Source: Seminavis robusta | Taxonomy: Eukaryota > Bacillariophyta > Bacillariophyceae > Naviculales > Naviculaceae | NCBI GenBank assembly: GCA_903772945.1 | Contig: CAICTM010000390.1 | Coordinates: forward strand, 1 to 64,000 | DNA: 64,000 nt | Direction of reading: 5' to 3' | Shown: one piece after another, positions 56,834 to 64,000 of the stretch | How the letters are laid out: every line of letters begins with the position of its first letter | How positions within the stretch are numbered: position 1 is the stretch's first letter | Program-made: the position numbers and the translations under genes | The notes under the pieces: model-generated | Seen by the model: the letters and a program-made list of their open reading frames with translations, nothing else | Database searches by the model: none | Told to the model about the DNA's origin: nothing

Positions 56834-57571
56834 TTACTCGGTGCTTTGCGCTAAGGGGTCTTTGAAATACGGCTGCACAATTACCTTTCCATTCGGTCCG
56901 CGGATCAAGATGAGTGATTTCTTGGCACCCTCCAAATCCAAGTACGATGTCATCATGTGGGACAAGGAAATACCCAGGTCCTTGGCTTTCTCGTCAATAT
57001 CACTCATTCCTTCGAATTTGGGAAAGATTCGTCCCTTGCGATCGGGCATGAGCTGTGACTTTAATCCTCGGGCCTTGAGTTCGAGTGTATCTTCAAAGGT
57101 GGCCATGACAAAGTGCTTAACACCGGCGTCCGCCGTGGCCTGCACAATGGCCATGGACATTTGTTCTTCAATGCGGCTGTCAAAGCGTTCCCAATAGCGA
57201 GTCACCAAGAAGGCTCGTTCGCAGCCTTCAGCGGCCTTGACCAAGGATTCGCGATCATTCCAATCGGCCACCTTGACTACCACGCGCTTCAATTTGATGA
57301 GTTCTTTGGTCTTTTTTCCCGTAAAGACACGGACCACAGCCACCACGCGAAGGCCCTTCTCGGACAAGACGCGGACCATGGTTGCTCCTTCGACTGTGTT
57401 GGCGTTAAAGACGACACACATGGGAATAGTGGTATCTTCCATTTCGTCTACTTCCAGTTTCTTCATGGAAGGAGGCTTGGGAAGACCAATGGGCCATTGT
57501 TCTTGAACCTCACCTTGGCCTGGTTGCATGTCCCATGCTACAGCTTCTGTGCTCTTGCTTGGTGCCGCCAT
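56834..57571 (-). CDS. NmrA-like / atypical SDR Rossmann protein
   Basis: A single exon of 245 residues from the ATG at 57571. After about 45 hydrophilic residues comes a Rossmann start (CVVFNANTVEGATMVRVLSE), where the usual G-x-x-G-x-x-G loop is degenerate (only VEGATMV), then VVAVVRVFTGKK, VVVKVADWNDRESLVKAAEG, AFLVTRYW and a helix before GVKHFVMATFEDT. This is the order of NmrA/HSCARG-type proteins, which bind NADP(H) as sensors or regulators and lack the catalytic Tyr of classical SDRs. It is about 50 residues shorter than typical NmrA proteins, missing the C-terminal substrate part. The altered loop makes cofactor binding doubtful. Confidence 0.8.
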   Translation of the reverse strand: MAAPSKSTEAVAWDMQPGQGEVQEQWPIGLPKPPSMKKLEVDEMEDTTIPMCVVFNANTVEGATMVRVLSEKGLRVVAVVRVFTGKKTKELIKLKRVVVKVADWNDRESLVKAAEGCERAFLVTRYWERFDSRIEEQMSMAIVQATADAGVKHFVMATFEDTLELKARGLKSQLMPDRKGRIFPKFEGMSDIDEKAKDLGISLSHMMTSYLDLEGAKKSLILIRGPNGKVIVQPYFKDPLAQSTE

Positions 57572-58753
57572 CTTGCTGAATCAATCTGTATTAGTAGAGG
57601 TAGTTGCAGTATATTGTTGTCTGATAATGGCAGTAAACGTGATGCTATGTGTGGGCTCTACACTTCTTGCGAGAATCCGGTTTTGTTGTCCGCCAAGAAC
57701 AGGGATCTTGGAGAGGTCACAAATCGCGCTTCAAGAGCAAAGTAGGCGGCCCTTAGTATGAAGATTTCAGTACTCCAGAGCTTTTTGGTGAAACCCATCG
57801 GAGGGAGTTGACAAGTTTGGCACGAACGGCACTCCCTCAACACTCCGTTGCCCCCTTCCGTCGACAACGGCCGAACCTGGCGATTTGGAGTCGAGTTGTT
57901 GGGTTGTTTCAGTATCCAAGCTACGGCTATGGACTGGTTGCTAAACTAAAAGGACTTTATTATAGCTAGCTAAGCAGCTTTAGCCAGGTCAAAGCTGGCT
58001 TCCTTCCTCGTGTTATATGGTACGAGCCAGCAGCATCATGGAAGTGTGGGCGAGTCGAGTGACTGTCAGTCCCCTAGCTAGCTAGAACTAGGTGCAGGCA
58101 GAAATCGTTCAACTGGGGGCTTCTCGCAATGCGTAGACTATGGCGAGGAGGCAGGAGAGAAAGGCAGTCCGTGGAACTACGCCCTTGCTGATTGTGGGTT
58201 TTACTGCGGCCGTAACTAAATTGGTTGCTTGAGGCAGTGAAAACATTGACCGCCTCTGCCAATCCATGCAGCACGAACAGTAGAGGCAACTCAACTCGTT
58301 CGTGGTCGTCGCACACTAGCACCCGCACCACTGTTACGGTAGGTGCACAAGCAACGAATGATTCGATTCCAGCCATCGGCTCACTCATTCAGCCAAGAGA
58401 GATCGCTGGGAAAACGACTCAACAGGTACTCAACACCCTTGACGCGGATTCGTCGACGCGGAACAACCTCAAATCTTTTTCTTCCGCTCAGGCGGGCTGC
58501 AGTACAGTACGGCACAAGCAATTGACGGTTCCACGGCAGCTTGCATTTGTCCACAGCTACTACCAAAAACGACCAGGACACTTGGATTGAACCATTCGAA
58601 TGATTTCCTCGTTTGCTGTGTTCAACGAGGGCAAAAATGAACTCTGCGTTGCTATGCCGTGCAGCGTACCGACTGGTATCGTGCAGCGTCGGTACCGGTA
58701 CCAGGTACAAGCAGTTTAGCCAATGGCTGCTGCTGGGCTGTGGACCTCGAGCC

Positions 58754-58965
58754 TCTGCACATCGGCCGCAAAAATTTGCACAGACTAGGGTCCGCACCTC
58801 GGCGGCAAAAATCTGTACCTCTACTACCGGTATGGTCTGCACCTCGGCGGAAACAATTCTGCACCTCTGCGGTACGATCCGCACCTCTGCAGCAAAATCT
58901 GCACCTCTAGGGTCCACACCTCCGCGGCAGCAATTCTGCACCTCTACCGTACGGCACCTCGGCGG
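58754..58965. repeat. Degenerate minisatellite, unit about 20-22 bp
   Basis: About eleven units based on TCTGCACCTCGGCGGCAAAA. Variant units carry CTCTAGGGTCC or CTCTACCGTACG instead of the GCGG part, in partial alternation. Confidence 0.75.
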
Positions 58966-59269
58966 TTGCGAATGTCGTCCAGCAGATGGAACTGAACCGT
59001 CTTCCAAGAAACCTCGCAGCCTGAGCCCATCTTTCCTCAAGCAATCAATTCGTTCATCCACTGACGATACCGTTGTCGAGCACCTGTCGCTGTGCGGACC
59101 TTTCCACCTCAAGTCGGGAAATTTGCTTGTCGAGATGAAGAGGCAGGGGGCCGTGCCCCCAAGTGCATCAGTAAAAGACGTCTTATTCATTCATTAGTTC
59201 ATAGCGTAAGAATTACCGTTTTCATTCGAGTAAGTTGGGTCAGGGAATCCCTTGGGTGTGTTAGAGAGC

Positions 59270-59322
59270 GTGTGTGTGTGTAGTTGATACCGGCTACAAA
59301 GAGAAGTGTGACACACACACAC
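59270..59322. repeat. TG run and CA run able to pair
   Basis: TGTGTGTGTGTG at 59270-59281 and CACACACACAC at 59312-59322 are inverted copies of a dinucleotide repeat with about 30 bp between them. Confidence 0.8.
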
Positions 59323-59434
59323 CAATGCCACCATACACTTGGATCATCGCAGAGCTGGATGGATGGGCACTGATAAATTTGACATTTGGCAGTGTGGCTC
59401 CATCCAGACAGCACAAGCAAGGTGCTCTTGCTTT

Positions 59435-59936
59435 CTAGTTGATATTCAAAGATGGAATGTCGGGAATGTCATCTTCCTCCTCTTCCTTCTTTGCTGGTTG
59501 CTTTTTGTCGTCATCTTCTGTTGCTTCTTCCTTCTTGGCGCCGTCTTCGTCGCCGATCTCCTTGCGTTTCTTTTCCATTTCTTCCAGTCCCTTGTTGCCT
59601 TCATCCACGGCAGCCTTCATTTTTTCTTCCATCTCCTTGACCTTCTTGGGGTCCTTCAGTACATCTTGTGTCTTTTTCATGTGATCCTTAAATTGTGGGT
59701 TTGCCGTCATCTTTTTCATTTGTTGTTGGAAAGCAGGATCTTGCATCAGCTTTTGTGCTTCTCTCATGATTTCGGGATCCTGTGGGTTCATTCATTCATT
59801 CATCCGATTGGAAGAGGGAAACTTTGTTGAGAAAAACTGCCCTAAAAAGTTTGCGTTGTATCCTCCCAGGGCACAGCAAGAAACCTACCTGAAGATCCTT
59901 CATCAATTGAGCGAGCATCATATTGTTCATGGCCAT
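59435..59936 (-). CDS. Small STI1/Hop-like (DP domain) protein
   Basis: Two exons, 59936-59889 and 59779-59435, with a phase-0 intron of 109 bp (CTTCAG|GTAGGT...CCCACAG|GAT); 130 residues. The first 50 residues follow the STI1 repeat: MMLAQLMKDLQDPEIMREAQ, MQDPAFQQQM and TANPQFKDHM. This helical domain occurs in Hop/Sti1 and Tic40, where it helps chaperone handover. The rest is a charged Lys/Glu helix and an acidic tail ending DDIPDIPSLNIN. No TPR domain is present, so this is a lone STI1 module. Cytosolic location is assumed from the lack of a signal. The start is an ATG in CACCATGG context. It is divergent from the DGAT2 gene. Confidence 0.83.
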
Positions 59937-60413
59937 GGTGACTGTGTTGGTTGGTTAGTTGTTTGGTTGAGTTTAAAGTTCTGTATAAGCTAATGAATTG
60001 AGTTTGTGGGTGTGATGGGTGGAAGCTGTTCGTTCCAGCACTGACTGTTGTCTCTTGGGCTGCCAACTGGCTAATTGGTGGAGCCCACCTGACGTCGTTT
60101 GATCGGCACTTTGAACTTCAACAATCCGGTCAATCAATCACGAGTCATCCAAACTAACAAGACCCAAAGCACCCGGATATTTGACACGTCATCAAATCAA
60201 TGGTTCGGGTTTAGAAATTGTTCGCTTCGCTTCTTCGCTTCCCACGCTCTTGTCAATGTTCTGCATGATGATGCCAACCTGCCACCAACCAAAGATCATC
60301 GACACCTTGCTCGGCACAAGAACGAATCTTTACTAAAGAGCAATCAATAGATCGACAGATAGAGAGATATCCATCACATCAAGAAGCAGAGTATCCAAAT
60401 CGGAGATACGACA
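59937..60413. promoter_or_regulatory. Divergent upstream region of STI1-like and DGAT2 genes
   Basis: The two start codons face away from each other across 477 bp, so the promoters of both lie here. No specific element can be assigned. Confidence 0.5.
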
Positions 60414-61562
60414 ATGGCACCGGTAGAGACGCAAAGAGAACCAGATGCCAAGGACAAATCATCCATAGTTCTGGCGACTGCAGAACCGAGGTTCGCTCGC
60501 AGTGGCATCCCATCATGGATTACCTATTGGGTTACCTTCTTTTCCTTTCCTCTCAACATGATGGGCATGTCCTGGTCTATTTTTGGCTATGGACTCTTCA
60601 TGTCCAAGAATGTCTACGTACGATCCTTGTGTGTCTCCTACCTGGCTTGGATTGGTCTGGATCGAAACCGATGCAATGGCATTGGATACCCCCATCATCG
60701 AGCGCCATTCCGCTATTTGCGCAAGTGGCTACGCAACAATTGGCTTTACGCAATCCAATGCGCCTATTATCCCCTGCGAATCCACAAACTGGCGGAACTA
60801 CCAACTACTACGGCCGACAATAAAAAGGCCAAGTATTTGTTCGCGTGTCATCCGCACGGTGTGATTGGAGTGGGTAGCCTCAGTGTGTTTGGCACGGAGG
60901 AATCGGGCTTTAACCAACTCTATCCGGGCATTGATACCTACATGACGGGATTGCGACAAATATTTCTCACTCCATTCTTTCGAGATTGGTGTTTATTTGG
61001 AGGCTGCTTTTCTGCGGACAAGAAATCCTTTCGACATGTATTTGAAACCATTCAAGGTTCGGTGGCCGTCAATTTGGGAGGTGCTGCCGAGGCATTGATC
61101 GGTCTGGAACCCAATCCAACCACTGGTAACACCGTCATGAAGTTGCTCCTAAAAGATCGCAAGGGATTTTGCAAATTGGCTCTACAACACGGCGTTAGCT
61201 TGGTCCCCGTGATCACGTTTGAAGAACACTTGCTCTTTGATCTGATACGATTTCCCACTTCAGGTGGGACTTTGCTGTACAAACTCCAAGTGTATTTGCA
61301 AAAGCAAATTTTGGGATTTGCTCCTCTTCTAGTTTGGGGTAACATGGCTCCACTCATGCCCAAACGACAAACCTTGAATGTTTTTGTAGGAGCACCCATT
61401 GCGTGTCCTCGGATCGAACATCCAAGCCAAGAAGAAATCGACGCCAAGCACAAGGAGTATTGCGGTGAACTCGAAAAGATGTTTCATGGTTGCAAGAAAC
61501 TGGTGCCGGGATGCGAAGACTGGGAACTAGAGTTAGTAGATCATCCTTTCAACAGCGTGTAA
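60414..61562 (+). CDS. Diacylglycerol acyltransferase type 2 (DGAT2) family enzyme
   Basis: A single exon of 382 residues. A hydrophobic hairpin at about 34-61 (WITYWVTFFSFPLNMMGMSW, IFGYGLFMS) anchors it in the endoplasmic reticulum. The catalytic block is CHPHGVIGVG (HPHG at about 146-149), followed by the conserved NLGGAAEAL near 224-232, DRKGFCKLALQHG and LVPVITF(E), all typical of DAGAT (PF03982). The expected reaction is acyl transfer from acyl-CoA to diacylglycerol, giving triacylglycerol; related members use monoacylglycerol or wax alcohols, so the acceptor is inferred. Length matches other DGAT2 proteins. Diatoms carry several DGAT2 copies. Confidence 0.92.
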   Translation: MAPVETQREPDAKDKSSIVLATAEPRFARSGIPSWITYWVTFFSFPLNMMGMSWSIFGYGLFMSKNVYVRSLCVSYLAWIGLDRNRCNGIGYPHHRAPFRYLRKWLRNNWLYAIQCAYYPLRIHKLAELPTTTADNKKAKYLFACHPHGVIGVGSLSVFGTEESGFNQLYPGIDTYMTGLRQIFLTPFFRDWCLFGGCFSADKKSFRHVFETIQGSVAVNLGGAAEALIGLEPNPTTGNTVMKLLLKDRKGFCKLALQHGVSLVPVITFEEHLLFDLIRFPTSGGTLLYKLQVYLQKQILGFAPLLVWGNMAPLMPKRQTLNVFVGAPIACPRIEHPSQEEIDAKHKEYCGELEKMFHGCKKLVPGCEDWELELVDHPFNSV

Positions 61563-62291
61563 CAAGAGATGAACAGCCTCATTTGGACAGTTAGTGTGTG
61601 GTTCGTCCATCTACCGCTACCCAGCAATCTCAAAATAGCGAATGTTATTAGCTGGCGGGACGAGTCTCGACTACTATCGTTTTGACTACGGTATGCAACG
61701 GCCAACTCCTTGAGTGCGGATACACCCAGCAAAGCCGCCAGGCAACTTGAGGCGCTCATGATGCCTTGCTTGGCTTGAGCTCCATTGCACTCCTTTCTCT
61801 ATGGTACAAACCATCACCAATGGTACCCAGCTCCAAACATGCCTCTTGAAGATGGATTCACCGCCCCGAGAATTTGGATTGAATGTATCCACACAACGTG
61901 CAAGCAACTCTTTCCGTGCTTTGGCTGCATAGTAGCTGCTTCTGCCGAGACTGGCTTGTGTGCTTATACTGTCATGAGCGTCACCTCCGCCGCCTCTGTT
62001 TGGATTGTGCTACAGTGAGTGTCTGAGACTGCATGGTACTGAGACGCTAAGTTGCTAGCTAGTGTAGATGGATCTTGATGGTCCGCCCAAAGTCATCGTT
62101 TCTCCAAGTTGTGCTCCCAGCCGACCTTTCCCCCTCTGACTTCCACGCTGTGAGGTCCACGCTGGCAGTAATTATTTCGGGTTCCGGCCACAAAAAGACG
62201 AGCCTTTTCCATCAAACAACAATCAAACACGCTCCAAGTCTGCAGATTCGATTCTCTTATTATACTTGTACGCTGTACGAACCTTCAGACG
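61563..62291. other. Intergenic, no gene seen
   Basis: 730 bp between two plus-strand genes with no supported feature. Confidence 0.5.
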
Positions 62292-63998
62292 ATGAGCAGT
62301 AATCATGACCTGCCACTGCTAATAGCAGTACCGGTATCATCGCCATCACTAGACCTGGCATCATCTGTGTCGAACCCAACGGCGGCGACGCCATCGACTG
62401 CACCAACGGCAAACTTGTTTTCGACGCCAGGTTCTGGCGCGACGGCGTCCTTCGCCCCCACCGGCAGAGACAACAAAGCTTTGGGTCAAGTCAAAACAGA
62501 AGCGAATTTGATTCTTCAAAAGTCACTGCTACTACAAGGCAGCGGTTCCCCGTACACGTGGGAGTCTCTCAACGATCTTCAACAGGCCAGTATGGCGTTT
62601 ATTATCAACGAGGGCATTGTGGATTGCTTCTCTCGGGGACAAGACAGGAACAAACGGATCGCCCATGGTGTGCTAGGAATAGACAAGGTTGACGCAAAGG
62701 ACGGCAAGATGACTTGTACCATCCCGGGCCAAGCCATTTGCCGGGATTTGCACCAGTTTGTTCGAAAAAATGGCGATGCTATTAAATCGACGGGAAATTG
62801 GAGCACGAACTTTGACGGTGAGTCATATCAACAGTTTCGATCCGACAACAAAGAGCTGTGGGGGGATGGGCGAGAACGGAAAGGAAAGTCATGCACATTG
62901 TTTACGCTCAATCACCATATCGAACCAATTCTGCGACCCCAAGCGGAATTTTCTATGGTGTGTGCTTTTGTTGTGAGCTCTTTAATGATTCACTACCGTC
63001 AAGTCATCCACCCCCAAGGAGAAACCCCCGTTTCGAGTCCGACTACCACAGGTACACGTACAAGCCCATTGTCGTGGTCCAACATTGCGAATAAGACGTC
63101 TGGCAACCAAGGAAGCAAACCAGCTCGATGGCAGAAAGCTATGAAGAGTGCATTGACCAAGGTTGGCATGCGTCGAAAGGCGCGTGATAACAGCGCTCTG
63201 ACAACTAGTCCAGGCAGTTCACCCGGGAGGTCACCCGCCCGTGCACCCGTCGCCGTTTTGGCCAATGACACTATGATAGAAACGAAGGCTGGAAACTTCA
63301 CGCTCAACATCGGACGCTACATGCGACATAGTCTAACCGCCAAGGAAAAGTACGAAACTATATTCGAGGGCAAGGGATTTGTCTTCGAGGACGTTCTGAA
63401 TGGTCTCTTGAGCTTGAGCAACACCAGTGCCCCCCGCCAAGGCTGGATCGACATCGCCCAAGATGAAACTCCCGAATACTTCTATAAAGAGGTGAAGAAA
63501 CATCTCCAGCATGGTGCCCTATGCGCTCATGTCCGTCTTTATGAGGGTTATGAACAAAGTACTATGTGTGTCAAGGATCGACCTCGGATGAATTTCACCG
63601 ACGATTATCACTTTGTCGCCATAATTGGAGTTCGCCAAACTGGAGACAACCTGCATGGTGGCGTTTTGTTCCTTGCGCAAGATTCACTTGGCCGACCATT
63701 CAAGACTATCAGTCTCGAATTGCTGAGAGCGATGCGACCAACACGAACAATACTAGAATTCATACCCAACAACGCAGGGATCGAGATGCCCAAAGACTCT
63801 GTCTTTGATCTAAGTCCAGAAGACATCGTCACTGCTGGAGGGCTAAAACTCAAGAAGAGTGACTTTCCTCGTTGCCAGGATGGCCCGATTTCTGAAGAAG
63901 AACGGCAAGAACAGAAGGAAAAACGAGAGAATCTGAAAGCCCTCCTAGACCCCGACTACCTCCCCGAATGGTCGCGAGCCCTTAGAAGCAACCGCTGA
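62292..63998 (+). CDS. Unknown 568-residue protein with a possible papain-like C-terminal region
   Basis: A single complete exon from the ATG at 62292; the stop lies two bases before the window end. The N-terminal 65 residues are Ser/Thr/Ala/Pro-rich and include a TACCGGTA word in the coding sequence. An alpha/beta region follows (SLNDLQQASMAFIINEGIVDC), then a basic Ser/Pro-rich linker (about 250-330), then a folded part with CAHVRLYEGYEQS, DDYHFVAIIGVRQ and GGVLFLAQDSLGRPF. The His in an H-x-V-A-I-I-G strand followed by QDS resembles the His and Asp/Asn part of papain-like or C39-like folds, but no matching nucleophile Cys with its usual context is evident. No family is assigned. The C-terminus is a charged helix (SEEERQEQKEKRENLKALLD). 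Confidence 0.8.
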   Translation: MSSNHDLPLLIAVPVSSPSLDLASSVSNPTAATPSTAPTANLFSTPGSGATASFAPTGRDNKALGQVKTEANLILQKSLLLQGSGSPYTWESLNDLQQASMAFIINEGIVDCFSRGQDRNKRIAHGVLGIDKVDAKDGKMTCTIPGQAICRDLHQFVRKNGDAIKSTGNWSTNFDGESYQQFRSDNKELWGDGRERKGKSCTLFTLNHHIEPILRPQAEFSMVCAFVVSSLMIHYRQVIHPQGETPVSSPTTTGTRTSPLSWSNIANKTSGNQGSKPARWQKAMKSALTKVGMRRKARDNSALTTSPGSSPGRSPARAPVAVLANDTMIETKAGNFTLNIGRYMRHSLTAKEKYETIFEGKGFVFEDVLNGLLSLSNTSAPRQGWIDIAQDETPEYFYKEVKKHLQHGALCAHVRLYEGYEQSTMCVKDRPRMNFTDDYHFVAIIGVRQTGDNLHGGVLFLAQDSLGRPFKTISLELLRAMRPTRTILEFIPNNAGIEMPKDSVFDLSPEDIVTAGGLKLKKSDFPRCQDGPISEEERQEQKEKRENLKALLDPDYLPEWSRALRSNR

Positions 63999-64000
63999 AG

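Larger units (their letters stand above)
57572..59434. other. Spacer with a minisatellite
   Basis: No gene supported. Long frames on both strands at 58381-59197 run through the minisatellite and have no start context or family pattern. Confidence 0.5.

Noticed and set aside
58381-59190. 269-codon minus-strand frame and an overlapping plus-strand frame
   Set aside because: Both run through a minisatellite; the repeats keep several frames open. No start context or family pattern.

Overview
The window is nuclear DNA of a photosynthetic stramenopile, most likely a pennate diatom. Supporting evidence: short GT-AG introns (about 64-118 bp), long intergenic spacers, and a typical diatom gene set (Pro/Thr-stalked surface proteins with BspA repeats, WSC and leishmanolysin proteins, helicase-associated-domain proteins, a DGAT2 acyltransferase). 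A cyanobacterial-type DUF3177 protein also suggests a plastid-bearing lineage. The species cannot be named from the sequence. There are no bacterial operons; gene models were built by hand from reading frames and splice signals, and splice phases were checked by arithmetic.

Layout. 0.76-1.55 kb: DUF3177 membrane protein (-). 1.9-9.2 kb: a 25-exon gene (-) for a membrane-anchored Pro/Thr/Ser-rich surface protein ending in BspA/DUF285 repeats; its repeats are cut into a periodic set of micro-exons, and the stalk exon carries a 2-base frame break. 10.8-12.0 kb: SfsA homologue (-). 12-14.9 kb: no clear gene, some decayed repeats. 14.9-19.1 kb: a polytopic membrane protein (+) convergent with a single-pass protein with a Gly/Asn-rich tail (-). 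21-22.1 kb: lineage-type unknown protein (-). 22.1-30.5 kb: gene-poor, with fold-back and MITE-like elements and many short palindromes built on GTACCGGTAC and AGCTAGCT. 30.5-33.9 kb: five-repeat helicase-associated-domain protein (+). 34.3-40.1 kb: two M8 leishmanolysin-like metalloprotease genes (+), the second fused to two WSC domains, flanking a four-pass membrane protein (-). 40.4-43.0 kb: an unknown two-exon gene and an MDP-1-type phosphatase (both -). 43.7-45.4 kb: GT10 fucosyltransferase (+). 45.4-51 kb: gene-poor with possible fragments. 51.1-53.4 kb: Gln/Asn-rich protein with two Cys/His domains (+). 54.6-57.6 kb: UPF0126-type membrane protein and an NmrA-like Rossmann protein (both -). 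59.4-61.6 kb: divergent STI1-like (-) and DGAT2 (+) genes. 62.3-64.0 kb: unknown 568-residue protein (+).

Several products belong to the cell surface or secretory route (the BspA protein, the two M8 proteases, the WSC domains, the GT10 enzyme and the Gly/Asn-rich protein). Nothing indicates that they form one pathway. The most unusual structures are the exon cassette of the BspA gene, the 21-nt exon carrying the HExxH motif in both proteases, and the palindrome-rich intergenic DNA.
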